Positions 1 to 9,415 of a DNA stretch of 64,000 nucleotides are shown here, one piece after another; the stretch's first letter is position 1, and the number at the start of each line of letters is the position of its first letter. The translations under genes were made by a program, and so were the position numbers. This DNA comes from Limisphaerales bacterium (lineage in GTDB: Bacteria; Verrucomicrobiota; Verrucomicrobiia; Limisphaerales; UBA1100), in contig JACNJL010000026.1 in assembly GCA_014382585.1 (NCBI GenBank), positions 82,746 to 146,745 of the forward strand. Direction: 5' to 3'. The notes beneath the pieces were generated by a model. It saw only the letters and a list, made by a program, of their open reading frames with translations. It was not told the origin of the DNA and searched no databases.

Positions 1-2
1 AT

Positions 3-803
3 GCCGAACGCGCGCGCACGTTGCTGGAGCGCTTGGCCAATCAGGCGCCGCGTCTGTTGCCCGATATGGATACCCTTCATGCCCGCGCCGACCAGGGCGG
101 GATTGAGGCTCAAATTGAATTAGCCCGTCGCTACGAAACCGGTTCGGGTCTTCCGGTTGATTCCGCTCAAACGGTGAAGTGGTATCTTCGCGCCATCCGG
201 TTGGGCTCGGCGGAGGCCGCGCATCGGCTGGGCGGCATGTTCGCGTTGGGGCGCGGGGTGAAAAAGGATCCTGCGCGGGCCGCACGGTTTTGGAATCTCT
301 CCGCCCGTCTGGGCTATGCCGCCGCACAGATTGACTGGGGCGTGATGTGTGCAAAAGGCGAAGGCTCGCCGCGCAATCCGGCTCAAGCTTACTACTGGTT
401 TATCGTTGCCCGTCGGCACGTGGACGATCCCAAGCAAATTGAAACCCTCGCCCAACTGCAAACCCTCGCTTCCACCGAACTGACGCCGGACGAAGTGTTC
501 GACATCCCGCAAGACGCAGCAAACTTCCTGGCGCCCAAAGCACTGACCCTGCGTAAGGCGATGGCGATGGCGGAGTACGGCGATGGTGCGGCGCAGTTTA
601 AACTGGGTCAGGCATTGGCCGAAGGCACCGGATTGGAAAAAAATGTGGCGGAGGCCTTCGTCTGGTTTTCATTGGCCGCAAAACAAAAAGTAAACGCTGC
701 CGGCAAGGCGCGGGATGCGCTGAAACTTTCGGAAAAAGAAAAGGCGATTGCGGAGAAAAAAATAAAATCCTTTAAGCCACTGCCCCCCCCGAAGGCGAAC
801 TAG
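3..803 (+). CDS. Sel1-like repeat protein, 5' end outside the window
   Basis: The frame is open to the left edge, so this is the C-terminal part of a longer protein; the TTG at 21 is unlikely to be the true start. The visible 267 residues hold Sel1-type helical repeats of about 36 residues (motifs such as AQIELARRYETGSG, AAHRLGGMFALGRGV and AAQFKLGQALAEGTG), a TPR-related fold used for protein-protein contacts. The last 20 residues are Lys- and Pro-rich. It converges on the kinase gene with only 7 bases between stops. The partner is unknown. Repeat assignment is firm; function is open. Confidence 0.85.
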   Translation, partial: AERARTLLERLANQAPRLLPDMDTLHARADQGGIEAQIELARRYETGSGLPVDSAQTVKWYLRAIRLGSAEAAHRLGGMFALGRGVKKDPARAARFWNLSARLGYAAAQIDWGVMCAKGEGSPRNPAQAYYWFIVARRHVDDPKQIETLAQLQTLASTELTPDEVFDIPQDAANFLAPKALTLRKAMAMAEYGDGAAQFKLGQALAEGTGLEKNVAEAFVWFSLAAKQKVNAAGKARDALKLSEKEKAIAEKKIKSFKPLPPPKAN

Positions 804-810
804 CGGTGGA

Positions 811-3261
811 CTAGCGCTTCGTGGCCAGTCGGCGAGTACGGAAGAATTGTTCCACGGTTTCCATCTTCGATGCGTCCGCGTCAAAATGATACGAAAGGCG
901 TTTGAGCCTGGGCAGGTTGCGCAGGAAATCAATCTCCCCGTGCTCGCGCGGCAGTACCAACACCTCCAGATTGGTGCACTGAGAAAGCACTGTGAGGTCG
1001 CGCAGTTGTTCGCAGCCATCGAGGCGCAGTTCCCTGATTGGCAATCCGGCCAGCGGCTTGAGGTCCGTCACCGGCGTGCGGTCTAAATGCAGTGTGCGCA
1101 GCGGCATGTCTTTGAGTGGTGCGAGTGAGTTTACTTGCGTGCCGCTGAGGTGCAGGTACACCAGCGGCGTACCCGTCAGCGGATTCAAATCATCCACTGG
1201 TGCGAAGGCGATGGTGAGCGATTGCAGCGGCAACCCCGCGAGTGGGGTGAGGTCGTCCACTGCCGTGTAGGCGAGGTACAGCTCATGCAGCGGCATCCCT
1301 TTCACCGGACGGAGATCGTTCACGCGCGTACGCCACAGGTTAAGCGAGCTGATTGGCAGTCCCGCAAACGGCTTGAGGTCACGGGTTTGGGTGCCGGAAA
1401 GATTGATCCTCAAATATCCAAACGCATCCCGCTGCAAACGTCCGGAAAGGCCGATCTGTTTCATTGCGGCGACCCCGCGTTGCCAGACGGCAAGCTTCTC
1501 GCGTTCCATCAACGCAGCCGTGTGGCGGGCATCGGGGCCGAGGCGTTGATGGGTTTGCCATTGGTGCACACGGCTCATCGCGTGCAGGGGCAGGGCGCCC
1601 TTGTTGAATTGATTGAAATCACGAATCAACTCCTGGCTGAGCTTTAGCGCACGCGCACCGAAAGGATGCGGCTCGTTCATCGATTTTAATACCGCCGCGG
1701 CCTCGGCCGGTTGCATGAGGGCGAGGTGTACGCGGGCGAGGCGATGGGTGTGGGCGGGTTGGGGGTCCAACTCGTGCGCCAATCGGGCGGTGGCCAGTGC
1801 GCCGGGGAAGTTGCCCTGCGCGATAAGGTCGCCCGCTTGCTTGTGGCAAATCGGTGCGGTGCGCTGGAGGCGGGCGGCATCTTCGCTGCGATGATGTTGA
1901 TGGCGTAAATGTTGCCAACCCACCGCGACCCCGAGCAGCACGATGATGCTGGCGGCAGCGGCAAGCGGCCCGTTGCGGCGGATGGACAGGCGGAATTGGC
2001 GCAATCGCCCGGCGTGTTCGGCGCTGGGAGCGTAGCCCGATTGCCATGCGGCCACGTCGCGTTGCAGGGCTTCTACGGCGGGGTAACGCTTTGCGGCATC
2101 GCGTTGCAGCGCCTCCATTGCCACGGCGGCCAATGCTTCGGGCACGCTGCGCTCGGGGCAGTGGACGAGTACGGCGGCGTTAGGTTGGTCGGCGAGTTTG
2201 GTGAGGGGAGTGATTTGGCCAGCCTTGACTTTTTCCAACACCTCGGGCCCGCCGCTGGTGAAGGGCGGGCGCAGGGCAAGGATGTGGTATAGGATTGCGC
2301 CAAGCGAATAGATGTCGGTGCGTTGGTTGATCGCTTCGAGCCGGCCTTCGGCTTGCTCGGGGGCCATGAAGCCCGGGGTGCCCATGACGGTTCCATAGCG
2401 GGTGCCTTCGTTTTCGCCGGAAGGCGGCATGGGCTCTTCGGCCTGGTTGATAATCTTGGCAAGGCCCCAGTCCATCACGAAGACTTCGCCGTACTCGCCG
2501 AGCATAATGTTGGCGGGCTTGAGGTCGCGATGGATGATGCCTTTGGCGTGAGCGTAGGCAACGGCATCACAAATTTTTTGGTAAATCCGCAGCAGCTGAT
2601 GGAGGGGATAACGGTCGACCACATTGGATTGCCCTTGGCGCAAGCCGTTGAGCACGTCTTTGAGGGTGGTGCCGCGGACGTATTTCATCGCGTAATAGTT
2701 TTGGCCGGCGGCGTCCACGCCGAGGTCGTGGATGGGGACGATGTGCGGATGGTCAAGCCGCCCAAGGACAAGCGCTTCCTGGGTGAAGCGCCGCGCGAGG
2801 CTGGCGGAGGCAGCGACCTCGGGGGTCATTAGTTTAAGCGCCACGTGGCGTTGGAGTTGGCGGTCGTGCGCAAGATGGATTTCGCCCATACCGCCCTTGG
2901 CGAGATGGCGGACCCGTTCGTAGCGATGGGGCAGGGCGGCGGGGGGCGTGTCGGCGGCAGGGATTGCGTGAAGGGTGACGACAATTTTGCCGATGGAAAA
3001 GGATTGGCCGGGCTGGATGGTAACGGGGCCGGCGATTTGGCGGCCATCGATGAGCGTGCCGAATTTTCCGCCGGTGTCTTCGAGCAGGCAGCGGTCGGGG
3101 GTTATAGTGAGATTGGCGTGTTGGCGGGAAACCTCCGGGCTGTCGAGCGTAATGGGGCACGCGGGATCGCGGCCGATTGGGAATTCGCCCGGGACGAGGT
3201 CATACGAGACCAGCAACTGACCGCCCTTATGGGCTACCAGTTTAATAATGGCAGTTGGCAC
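811..3261 (-). CDS. FHA / Ser-Thr protein kinase / leucine-rich repeat membrane protein
   Basis: I place the start at a GTG at 3261 because AAGGAGG lies just upstream; the frame extends 19 codons further without a comparable site. Of 816 residues, about 8-96 form an FHA phosphothreonine-binding domain (IGRD, SRQHA). About 114-405 are a Hanks-type kinase: Gly-rich loop KGGMGE, ATP Lys near 143, HRDLKPAN with catalytic Asp near 246, DWG in place of DFG near 264, then GTPGFMAPE. A membrane segment follows at about 432-450, then a helical region, and finally LRR-like repeats of about 20 residues (DLxPLxGxPLxxLxL) that should lie outside the cytoplasm. The layout suggests a receptor kinase with an external LRR sensor. 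Divergent from the 3347 operon. Confidence 0.93.
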   Translation of the reverse strand: MPTAIIKLVAHKGGQLLVSYDLVPGEFPIGRDPACPITLDSPEVSRQHANLTITPDRCLLEDTGGKFGTLIDGRQIAGPVTIQPGQSFSIGKIVVTLHAIPAADTPPAALPHRYERVRHLAKGGMGEIHLAHDRQLQRHVALKLMTPEVAASASLARRFTQEALVLGRLDHPHIVPIHDLGVDAAGQNYYAMKYVRGTTLKDVLNGLRQGQSNVVDRYPLHQLLRIYQKICDAVAYAHAKGIIHRDLKPANIMLGEYGEVFVMDWGLAKIINQAEEPMPPSGENEGTRYGTVMGTPGFMAPEQAEGRLEAINQRTDIYSLGAILYHILALRPPFTSGGPEVLEKVKAGQITPLTKLADQPNAAVLVHCPERSVPEALAAVAMEALQRDAAKRYPAVEALQRDVAAWQSGYAPSAEHAGRLRQFRLSIRRNGPLAAAASIIVLLGVAVGWQHLRHQHHRSEDAARLQRTAPICHKQAGDLIAQGNFPGALATARLAHELDPQPAHTHRLARVHLALMQPAEAAAVLKSMNEPHPFGARALKLSQELIRDFNQFNKGALPLHAMSRVHQWQTHQRLGPDARHTAALMEREKLAVWQRGVAAMKQIGLSGRLQRDAFGYLRINLSGTQTRDLKPFAGLPISSLNLWRTRVNDLRPVKGMPLHELYLAYTAVDDLTPLAGLPLQSLTIAFAPVDDLNPLTGTPLVYLHLSGTQVNSLAPLKDMPLRTLHLDRTPVTDLKPLAGLPIRELRLDGCEQLRDLTVLSQCTNLEVLVLPREHGEIDFLRNLPRLKRLSYHFDADASKMETVEQFFRTRRLATKR

Positions 3262-3346
3262 AGTTCCTCCTTGCCGCCACACCGTGACGGGAGTGCAGGC
3301 TGCCTGAAAAACGGCCAAAAATCAAGCCGCAAGACAGGGGGACGGC

Positions 3347-5200
3347 GTGGTTGGGCTTGCAATCAGGCTTGGTTTTCCTATGATGCGCGCCCGTTTATCC
3401 CGACTTATGCGGCAGATACCATTAATTGCATTTAATGCCTTCATGGAGTTGATACGGCAGCCTGTCTTTTTGCTGTTGTTTACCCTATCCGTGATTGTGT
3501 GTTTGTTGCTGGCGGCGACTCCGTATTTTGGTTTTGGCGGAACGGGCATTGACGTTGTTAATTTCGATGTAAAAATGGTGAAGGACGGCGCGCTGACGGT
3601 GATGCTGATTTCGGGTCTGTTCGCTGCGGTCATTTGTGCGTCGACTTCATTGGCGAAGGAAATTTCCTCGGGCACAGCCATGGTGGTGCTTTCCAAGCCG
3701 GTGGGCCGCATGCATTTTGTGGTGGGCAAATTTCTTGGCGTGGCCGGCGCGCTGACCGTGGGCACTTATCTGAATCTCCTCGCCGTATTGCTGGCCAGCC
3801 GCATGGGCTATGATGCCTACGGGAATCCGGATATTGTCGGGGTACTCACCATTCTCGGTTTCATGGCGTTGGCTTATGTTGCTGCGGGCTTTTTGAATTA
3901 TTTTTTACGCAAACCCTTTGTGCCCACCTGCGTGACGTTATTGGTGGTGTTGCTCACCCTTGGGTTTCTCACCGTGTGTGCGATGGATAAACAACGGGCT
4001 TGGTGGGTGGTGGATTCCGGCGAGGATATGAACGCGGGATTTATGGACATTTGGGTATTCACAGACGCAGCCGGCACCGATTCCCGCGGGGAAGCGTTGG
4101 GTGCAGAAGAGAAAGACGAGTTTGCCGCCGGTGTGGATTGGGGTATAATTCAGCTCAGCCTGCTCATCCTCTTTGCCTTGTGGTTACTCTCGGCGCTTGC
4201 GTTGTTATGTTCTACTCGACTTTCGTGGCTACCAACGATGTCCATCTGTTCAGGGGTATTTTTAGTGGGGCTGATGTCTGATTATTTATTGGGCCGCACG
4301 GCGGAAGGCGGGGGAATGATCCATTCCGGCGAATATGTAATTTGGAATCCACCAGGAAATCAGGCCGGCACGCATTCAGTGTTCAGGCTCAAGCCGCGCG
4401 GGATCCGGCGATTGGCGGGTATGGAATTCCTTGTGAAAATGAATGTAAATGGTCCCGCCACACCCAAAGACAAGCAGCTGGTCGATGGGGTGTTGACGCT
4501 GGATGTGACCACGGATGACGGCCAGATTAAGATCGAGTACGAAGAGCTCAAGACGAAGTTGGATGGGGTGCTGAAACTCCGTTGGAACGAGCCGCTGGAG
4601 CGCAAAATGATTCAAATTGGCCGGTTATTGTTGCCCGGAGAATTCCCCGGAAATTCGATGGAACTCAAACTGGCCGGTGAAATTCGCGAGGAAATCAACA
4701 ACCGAAGCGCCGAATTAGAGCAAGATGAGGCGAAAAAAGACCTGCTGATTGAGTTTCGCATTCTGGATGATCAGGTGACGACTGAAGTGGTGCCCGGCCA
4801 TTTAGCCCTGTGGATTATGCCTGAACACGGCACCCTCACCAAACTGGATGCCTCGGTGGATGAGGAAGTGACCGTGGCTCGGGGTGCTGTATGGGCGAAA
4901 ATCCTTTACGTTTTAGTGCCAAACTGGCAGCTTTTTTGGCTCTCAGATTCTGTGGGCGTGGAAGCTGAAGAGTTATCCAGCCGCCGCGATTTGGAAGCGG
5001 CCAAGGTTGAGGCCGGCAAAACTGGCGATCGGGTGGACATGACCCAGAACGTAAAAGTTCAGAAACGGGCAGACATTAGTTACCGCGAAGGTCAGGTGCC
5101 TTGGAAGTACATTTTAACCTCACTAATATATGTGGTGGTTTATGTTGGCGTGATGCTTTCGGGTGCGCTGATGTTGTTTGAGAATCGAGAATTAGCCTGA
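3347..5200 (+). CDS. ABC-2 type transporter permease with large extracytoplasmic insert
   Basis: 617 residues. Hydrophobic helices occupy about 20-300, a long soluble region spans about 320-580, and a last membrane helix ends the protein (YVVVYVGVMLSGALML). The phrase SSGTAMVVLSKPVGR is typical of ABC-2 permeases of the NatB/gliding class. It shares this layout with the permease at 12648, and both probably pair with the single ATPase at 11425; the 6 kb separation is unusual. The start is uncertain: GTG 3347 has only a G-run upstream, and ATGs lie at 3380 and 3383. The next gene starts one base after the stop, so this is the first gene of a long operon. Substrate unknown. Confidence 0.8.
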   Translation: MVGLAIRLGFPMMRARLSRLMRQIPLIAFNAFMELIRQPVFLLLFTLSVIVCLLLAATPYFGFGGTGIDVVNFDVKMVKDGALTVMLISGLFAAVICASTSLAKEISSGTAMVVLSKPVGRMHFVVGKFLGVAGALTVGTYLNLLAVLLASRMGYDAYGNPDIVGVLTILGFMALAYVAAGFLNYFLRKPFVPTCVTLLVVLLTLGFLTVCAMDKQRAWWVVDSGEDMNAGFMDIWVFTDAAGTDSRGEALGAEEKDEFAAGVDWGIIQLSLLILFALWLLSALALLCSTRLSWLPTMSICSGVFLVGLMSDYLLGRTAEGGGMIHSGEYVIWNPPGNQAGTHSVFRLKPRGIRRLAGMEFLVKMNVNGPATPKDKQLVDGVLTLDVTTDDGQIKIEYEELKTKLDGVLKLRWNEPLERKMIQIGRLLLPGEFPGNSMELKLAGEIREEINNRSAELEQDEAKKDLLIEFRILDDQVTTEVVPGHLALWIMPEHGTLTKLDASVDEEVTVARGAVWAKILYVLVPNWQLFWLSDSVGVEAEELSSRRDLEAAKVEAGKTGDRVDMTQNVKVQKRADISYREGQVPWKYILTSLIYVVVYVGVMLSGALMLFENRELA

Positions 5201-5201
5201 C

Positions 5202-7214
5202 ATGGAAAAAATCAACAAAACCGGCGGACTGTGGAATGTGGCCATCAGCATTGGAGCGGCGGCGCTCGCGGGCATTGTGGCTTGGAAAACCAATTCCACC
5301 ACGGCGCTCGCGGTTTCCTTTTTTCTGGGGCTGTGTTTGCTGGTGAGTTTGGTGGGGCTGTTGCACATGGATCTCACGGACCGCGAGGGAATGGAGACGC
5401 TGGAAATGGACGCCATCAAAGCCGGTCGAGGCGGCGATGCGTTGTTTGAGCAGGGCGAAGTGTTACCCGCCAAGCGGTCACGCGAACAATTTGAGCGATG
5501 GTTTGTGCCGGTCATCTCTGTGGTGATGTTGGGGTTGCAGCTTGGGGGGGCGTACTACCTCGGTTTCCACAAAATTTCCGGAATCTTGGAGGGGATGAAA
5601 ACAGATGCCACGCCGATTCTGGTGGAATCGCGTTATTTAGGTTTGGCAGGAGCGGCATTATTAGCGGTGATCCTCTTCATGCGCGGACAATTTGCCTCAA
5701 ACCTGGCGCGCCTGCAGCGTGATCGGCTGTTACAACCGGCATCCGATTTTATCCTGTTTTCAGCCTACCTGCTCATTGCGTTGGCGGCGGTATTGGCGGT
5801 GAGTTTCAAGGAGCAACGGGTGGATCTTTGGGTGGGAATTGTGATGACCTGCCTGTTGGTTGGCATAGCGCTGGAGAATTTGCTGAGCATGATCTTCGAG
5901 GTTTACCGCCCGCGCGTGTCCGGGCGGCAGGGGCGATTGCTGTATCGGAGCCGTTTAATCGGGTTGATTGCCAAACCGGAAAACCTCTTCACCACCGCGG
6001 GCAAAGTGCTCGACTATCAGTTTGGCTTCAAAGTTTCAGAAACCTGGGGCTACCAGTTTTTGCGTGAACGGTTGGGCGTGCTGATCGGGATTCAAATTAT
6101 TATATTTTGGCTGTCCACCAGCGTGGTCACCATCGGGCCATCCGAGCGTGGGCGTTTGCAAAACCTGATGTCCGGCAACCAAACCTCGCAGTGGCTGGGT
6201 TCGGGGATCCATTTTAAATTGCCCTGGCCATTTGCCGAAGTAGAGCGGTTTCACCCCAATCAGGTTCACAGTTTTTATGTCGGCTTGGAGGCAGATGACG
6301 ATCCGGATGTGGTGAAACGGGCGCGTATTTGGCTCAAGCCCAGCGGGAAAAATTACGACAGCGAGCTGAACGGAAATCAAAACGGCGTGGGCAAAGGGAA
6401 AATTTATTTCCCCACCGGCAGCGGAAAAGCAGGCGTATCGGAAAATCTCATCGTCCCCAGCATTCCGGTTCACTATCGGATTTATGGGTCCTCAGAGACT
6501 GATCGCAAAGGATTGGAAGATGGTTGGCTCCGGTATTCCGATCCGGAAGCGGTGATCAAGGAATTGGCGCACCGTGTGGTGTCGCGCTATTTCATCAGCA
6601 AAGATATGAAAACTCTGATGCGCACCGGCCGCAATCAGGCGATGGATGACGTTAAAAAAGAATTGCAGATGTTGACTGATGCCCGCGGGCTTGGCGTGGA
6701 AATCCTGTACGTGGGCATGGCCGATTTGCGACCGCCGGCCGAATCCCCCATCCAAATGGCGGGCATGAAAGAAGACAAAAGCGCGGGTCCGAATAAGAAA
6801 GAAACCATGAGTCCGACTCCCGTGGCTGCAGTATTTGAACGGGCCATCATGGCGAACATCACACAGGAAACCGGCAAGGCACTCGCTCGTAATGCCGCGC
6901 GCCGGGAAGAATCCATGCAAACCAATGAGGTGCAGACGATCATCAATACCGCCATTAGCGATGCCACCGTGAAACTGAAAGTGGCCCAGTCTCGATTGGA
7001 ATTAAGTCGGCAACAAAATGAACCCTTCCGGCGCGCACCGCGGTTGTTTTCTCTTTGGCTATACACCCGCTCAGTGAAACGTTCACTGGTTGACACCCGG
7101 AAATATATTGTGGCCGTAAAAAATGCGGACATATCAGCCGACATCGATCTTAAGGAGCTCACACGGCGCGGCATGCTGGATGTGAAAGTGCCGCCCGCCG
7201 GAGACAAAAAATAA
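5202..7214 (+). CDS. Polytopic SPFH/Band 7 (HflK-like) protein
   Basis: 670 residues. About seven membrane helices come first (roughly 11-28, 34-54, 99-119, 145-162, 184-204, 209-232, 293-312). An SPFH domain follows, beginning TIGPSERGRLQNLMSG and GIHFKLPWPFAEVERF. The SPFH part has an extra loop at about 365-425 and ends in a charged region rich in Ala, Glu and Gln. HflK normally has a single N-terminal anchor, so the polytopic front half is unusual. It is the first of three consecutive SPFH genes, which suggests a hetero-oligomeric membrane-microdomain or protease-control complex. SPFH assignment is solid; the partner protease is not encoded here. Confidence 0.85.
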   Translation: MEKINKTGGLWNVAISIGAAALAGIVAWKTNSTTALAVSFFLGLCLLVSLVGLLHMDLTDREGMETLEMDAIKAGRGGDALFEQGEVLPAKRSREQFERWFVPVISVVMLGLQLGGAYYLGFHKISGILEGMKTDATPILVESRYLGLAGAALLAVILFMRGQFASNLARLQRDRLLQPASDFILFSAYLLIALAAVLAVSFKEQRVDLWVGIVMTCLLVGIALENLLSMIFEVYRPRVSGRQGRLLYRSRLIGLIAKPENLFTTAGKVLDYQFGFKVSETWGYQFLRERLGVLIGIQIIIFWLSTSVVTIGPSERGRLQNLMSGNQTSQWLGSGIHFKLPWPFAEVERFHPNQVHSFYVGLEADDDPDVVKRARIWLKPSGKNYDSELNGNQNGVGKGKIYFPTGSGKAGVSENLIVPSIPVHYRIYGSSETDRKGLEDGWLRYSDPEAVIKELAHRVVSRYFISKDMKTLMRTGRNQAMDDVKKELQMLTDARGLGVEILYVGMADLRPPAESPIQMAGMKEDKSAGPNKKETMSPTPVAAVFERAIMANITQETGKALARNAARREESMQTNEVQTIINTAISDATVKLKVAQSRLELSRQQNEPFRRAPRLFSLWLYTRSVKRSLVDTRKYIVAVKNADISADIDLKELTRRGMLDVKVPPAGDKK

Positions 7215-7229
7215 CCCAGGAATTACACT

Positions 7230-8204
7230 ATGAAAAAAACCGTAAACATAATCATCTTTGCGTTGCTGCTGCTGATCTTCGGCTCGTACATATTCACCTT
7301 TCAAGTGCGACAGGATCAGGTGGTGTTCGTGGAAACCTTTGGCAAACGTGCCGATGCCATACAGGAACCCGGCCTGAGATTTCGTTGGCCCTGGCCCATT
7401 CAGGAGGTTTACACCTTTGACCGCCGCATCCATTTGCTCACCACCCAATACGGCCAAATCAGTACCGGCGACAGCAGCCTAGTGGTGCAGCCCTACCTCG
7501 GTTGGCGCATTCAGGATAACCCCAAGACCTTCATTGAAAAAGCGAAAGGCAGTTCCGCTGCCGCCCGCCGCGCTTCTGCCGAAGCCTATTTGCGACAGGC
7601 CCTCGAAGGAGCGGTGACCTCGGTGTTTGGTGACAAAGAAAACCTAATCGTCACCACCGAATCACTTCATGAAGGAGAACGGGCAGCACAAGGGAAGCAA
7701 CACACCTTCGGGAAATTGGAAGCGGCAATTCTGAGCAACGTGAAACCCAAGGCCGAAGCATTTGGAATTGAGCTACGGTTTGTGGGCATTCGCCGGGTTG
7801 GGATCACTGAACACAGTGTTCAAGTGACGTTAAATTCCATGGTTACTCAATGGGACGATGAGGCCGCCACGAACATGAAAAAGGCTCAAGACGAAGCCCA
7901 GCGAATTCGAACGGAAGCCGCGAACAAACGAACGAGCGCGCTCAAAGAGGCCCGGGCAAAAGCCGACATCATCGCAGCCAATGCAAGCGCTGATGAAGCA
8001 AAGATTTTTTCTGAATTGGAAGAAAAAGATGCGGATTTAGCCGCCTTTCTCATCGAGCTCAATGCAATGGAATCGGTTTTGAAAAAGGAAACCACTCTCT
8101 TCCTCGATGAGAATTTCCCATTCCTGCAACCGTTGCGCGGGAATTTTTTGATGAAGGAAACCAAGCTCCCCGATAATACGCAGACTGAGTCTGCCCCTGA
8201 ATGA
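7230..8204 (+). CDS. SPFH/Band 7 protein, HflC-like
   Basis: 324 residues with one N-terminal membrane helix (about 6-24), then an SPFH domain starting VRQDQVVFVETFGKR and GLRFRWPWPIQEVYTF. A predicted coiled coil follows at about 205-270, rich in Ala, Lys and Glu, of the type that drives ring assembly. AGGA lies upstream of the ATG. The 3' end overlaps the next SPFH gene by 4 bases, so the two are probably translationally coupled. HflC of E. coli pairs with HflK to regulate FtsH; here there are three paralogous partners and no ftsH in the window. Confidence 0.87.
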   Translation: MKKTVNIIIFALLLLIFGSYIFTFQVRQDQVVFVETFGKRADAIQEPGLRFRWPWPIQEVYTFDRRIHLLTTQYGQISTGDSSLVVQPYLGWRIQDNPKTFIEKAKGSSAAARRASAEAYLRQALEGAVTSVFGDKENLIVTTESLHEGERAAQGKQHTFGKLEAAILSNVKPKAEAFGIELRFVGIRRVGITEHSVQVTLNSMVTQWDDEAATNMKKAQDEAQRIRTEAANKRTSALKEARAKADIIAANASADEAKIFSELEEKDADLAAFLIELNAMESVLKKETTLFLDENFPFLQPLRGNFLMKETKLPDNTQTESAPE

Positions 8205-9397
8205 TGAGCGATTCGGACGAAAAAAACAAAGATTTGGTCGACCACGACTTGGGGCATGAAGCCGGGTCGCGGGCGATGGATCAGGCGCTGCAAAGCAGCT
8301 TCACCATCCTGAAGCTAGTGATTGCGGTGCTGGTGGTTTATCTGATTTTTTCCAATACCTCCACGGTGGAAGGAAAGAAAGAAGGCGTAATCATCCTGCG
8401 CTTTGGTAAAGCGCGTGAAGCCTCCTCCAAAGATGTGTTCGAATCGGGGATCCGATTTGCCCTACCTTATCCGTTGGAGGAACGGGTGGCCATCGAACGG
8501 GAACGTCCGATCACCACAAAGTTTTTCAAATACTCACCGGTGGGCCGCATTGAGATCGGTGATGATTTGGATAACCATCCGTTGAACGCTGAAAAAGATG
8601 GCTACGTGTTAACCCGCGATGGACGGATTCTGCATTTGGAGGCCACCTTGAATTTTGAAATCGAAGATCCAAAAGCATTTGCCTTTAATTTTGCCCAGCC
8701 CGAGAAAGTGTTAACCACCGCGTTCGAAAGTGCCATCACCCATGCGGCCTTTGAAGTGAGAATGGAAGAGCTTCAGTCCCAGCTTCAGCTTTTCACTGAA
8801 GACGTGAAGAACCGGACGAAGGAACTGGCCAAGCAATACGGATTAGGGGTGAAAATCAACGGAGTTTACATTCGACAGGCGGATGTGGAGTTGCCGTTTA
8901 TGATTCGGACCGCATATAAAGGGATGAACAGTTCCCTGAAAAATGCAGGTGATATTATTCAACAGGAAAAAAACAAAGCCCGCCAAACGGTTGATGCCAT
9001 TATGGGCGACGAAAACAGCACCAACCCCACCGGTGAAGTGGCCGTCGTTCTGAGCAAAGCCAAGGGGCAGGCCGTCAGCACCATGCGGGAAGCGGAGGCA
9101 TTGCGTCAGCGGTTTTACAGTATTTACGGCGGGGAAGAAGAAGGCGCCCCGGTGCGCTCGATCGAGGAGCGGAGGCACGGGATGCACCGGCTTTATTTTG
9201 AAGTATTCGACCGGCTCATGACGGAGTCGGATCTGAAAATTTATGTGATTTCTAATCGCAGCGGGCCCCGGCAAAAAGTGCATCTACTCATTAACCCCAA
9301 ACCGCCCGAGCCGAAGAAATCACCTTACGATAATTTAAGTGGACAACAGGGGCCTCCCGGAGGTGGACCGCCACCCACGCCGCCGGCCGGCCAATAA
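8201..9397 (+). CDS. SPFH/Band 7 protein, HflK-like
   Basis: 398 residues. A charged cytoplasmic N-terminus is followed by a membrane helix at about 32-50 and an SPFH domain (KKEGVIILRFGKA, GIRFALPYPLEERVAI). A helical segment with SKAKGQAVSTMREAEA follows, and a Pro/Gly-rich tail (PPGGGPPPTPPAG) ends the protein, reminiscent of the Gly/Pro-rich ends of HflK. The gene overlaps its upstream neighbour by 4 bases and is followed 18 bases later by the P-type ATPase. It is the third SPFH member of the cluster. The start may be either of two adjacent ATGs (8201, 8204). Confidence 0.87.
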   Translation: MMSDSDEKNKDLVDHDLGHEAGSRAMDQALQSSFTILKLVIAVLVVYLIFSNTSTVEGKKEGVIILRFGKAREASSKDVFESGIRFALPYPLEERVAIERERPITTKFFKYSPVGRIEIGDDLDNHPLNAEKDGYVLTRDGRILHLEATLNFEIEDPKAFAFNFAQPEKVLTTAFESAITHAAFEVRMEELQSQLQLFTEDVKNRTKELAKQYGLGVKINGVYIRQADVELPFMIRTAYKGMNSSLKNAGDIIQQEKNKARQTVDAIMGDENSTNPTGEVAVVLSKAKGQAVSTMREAEALRQRFYSIYGGEEEGAPVRSIEERRHGMHRLYFEVFDRLMTESDLKIYVISNRSGPRQKVHLLINPKPPEPKKSPYDNLSGQQGPPGGGPPPTPPAGQ

Positions 9398-9415
9398 ATA
9401 TTTTTTGCCAAACCC

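Noticed and set aside
3262..3318. Longer start for the FHA kinase
   Set aside because: The GTG at 3261 has AAGGAGG just upstream, while the earlier start has no ribosome site.
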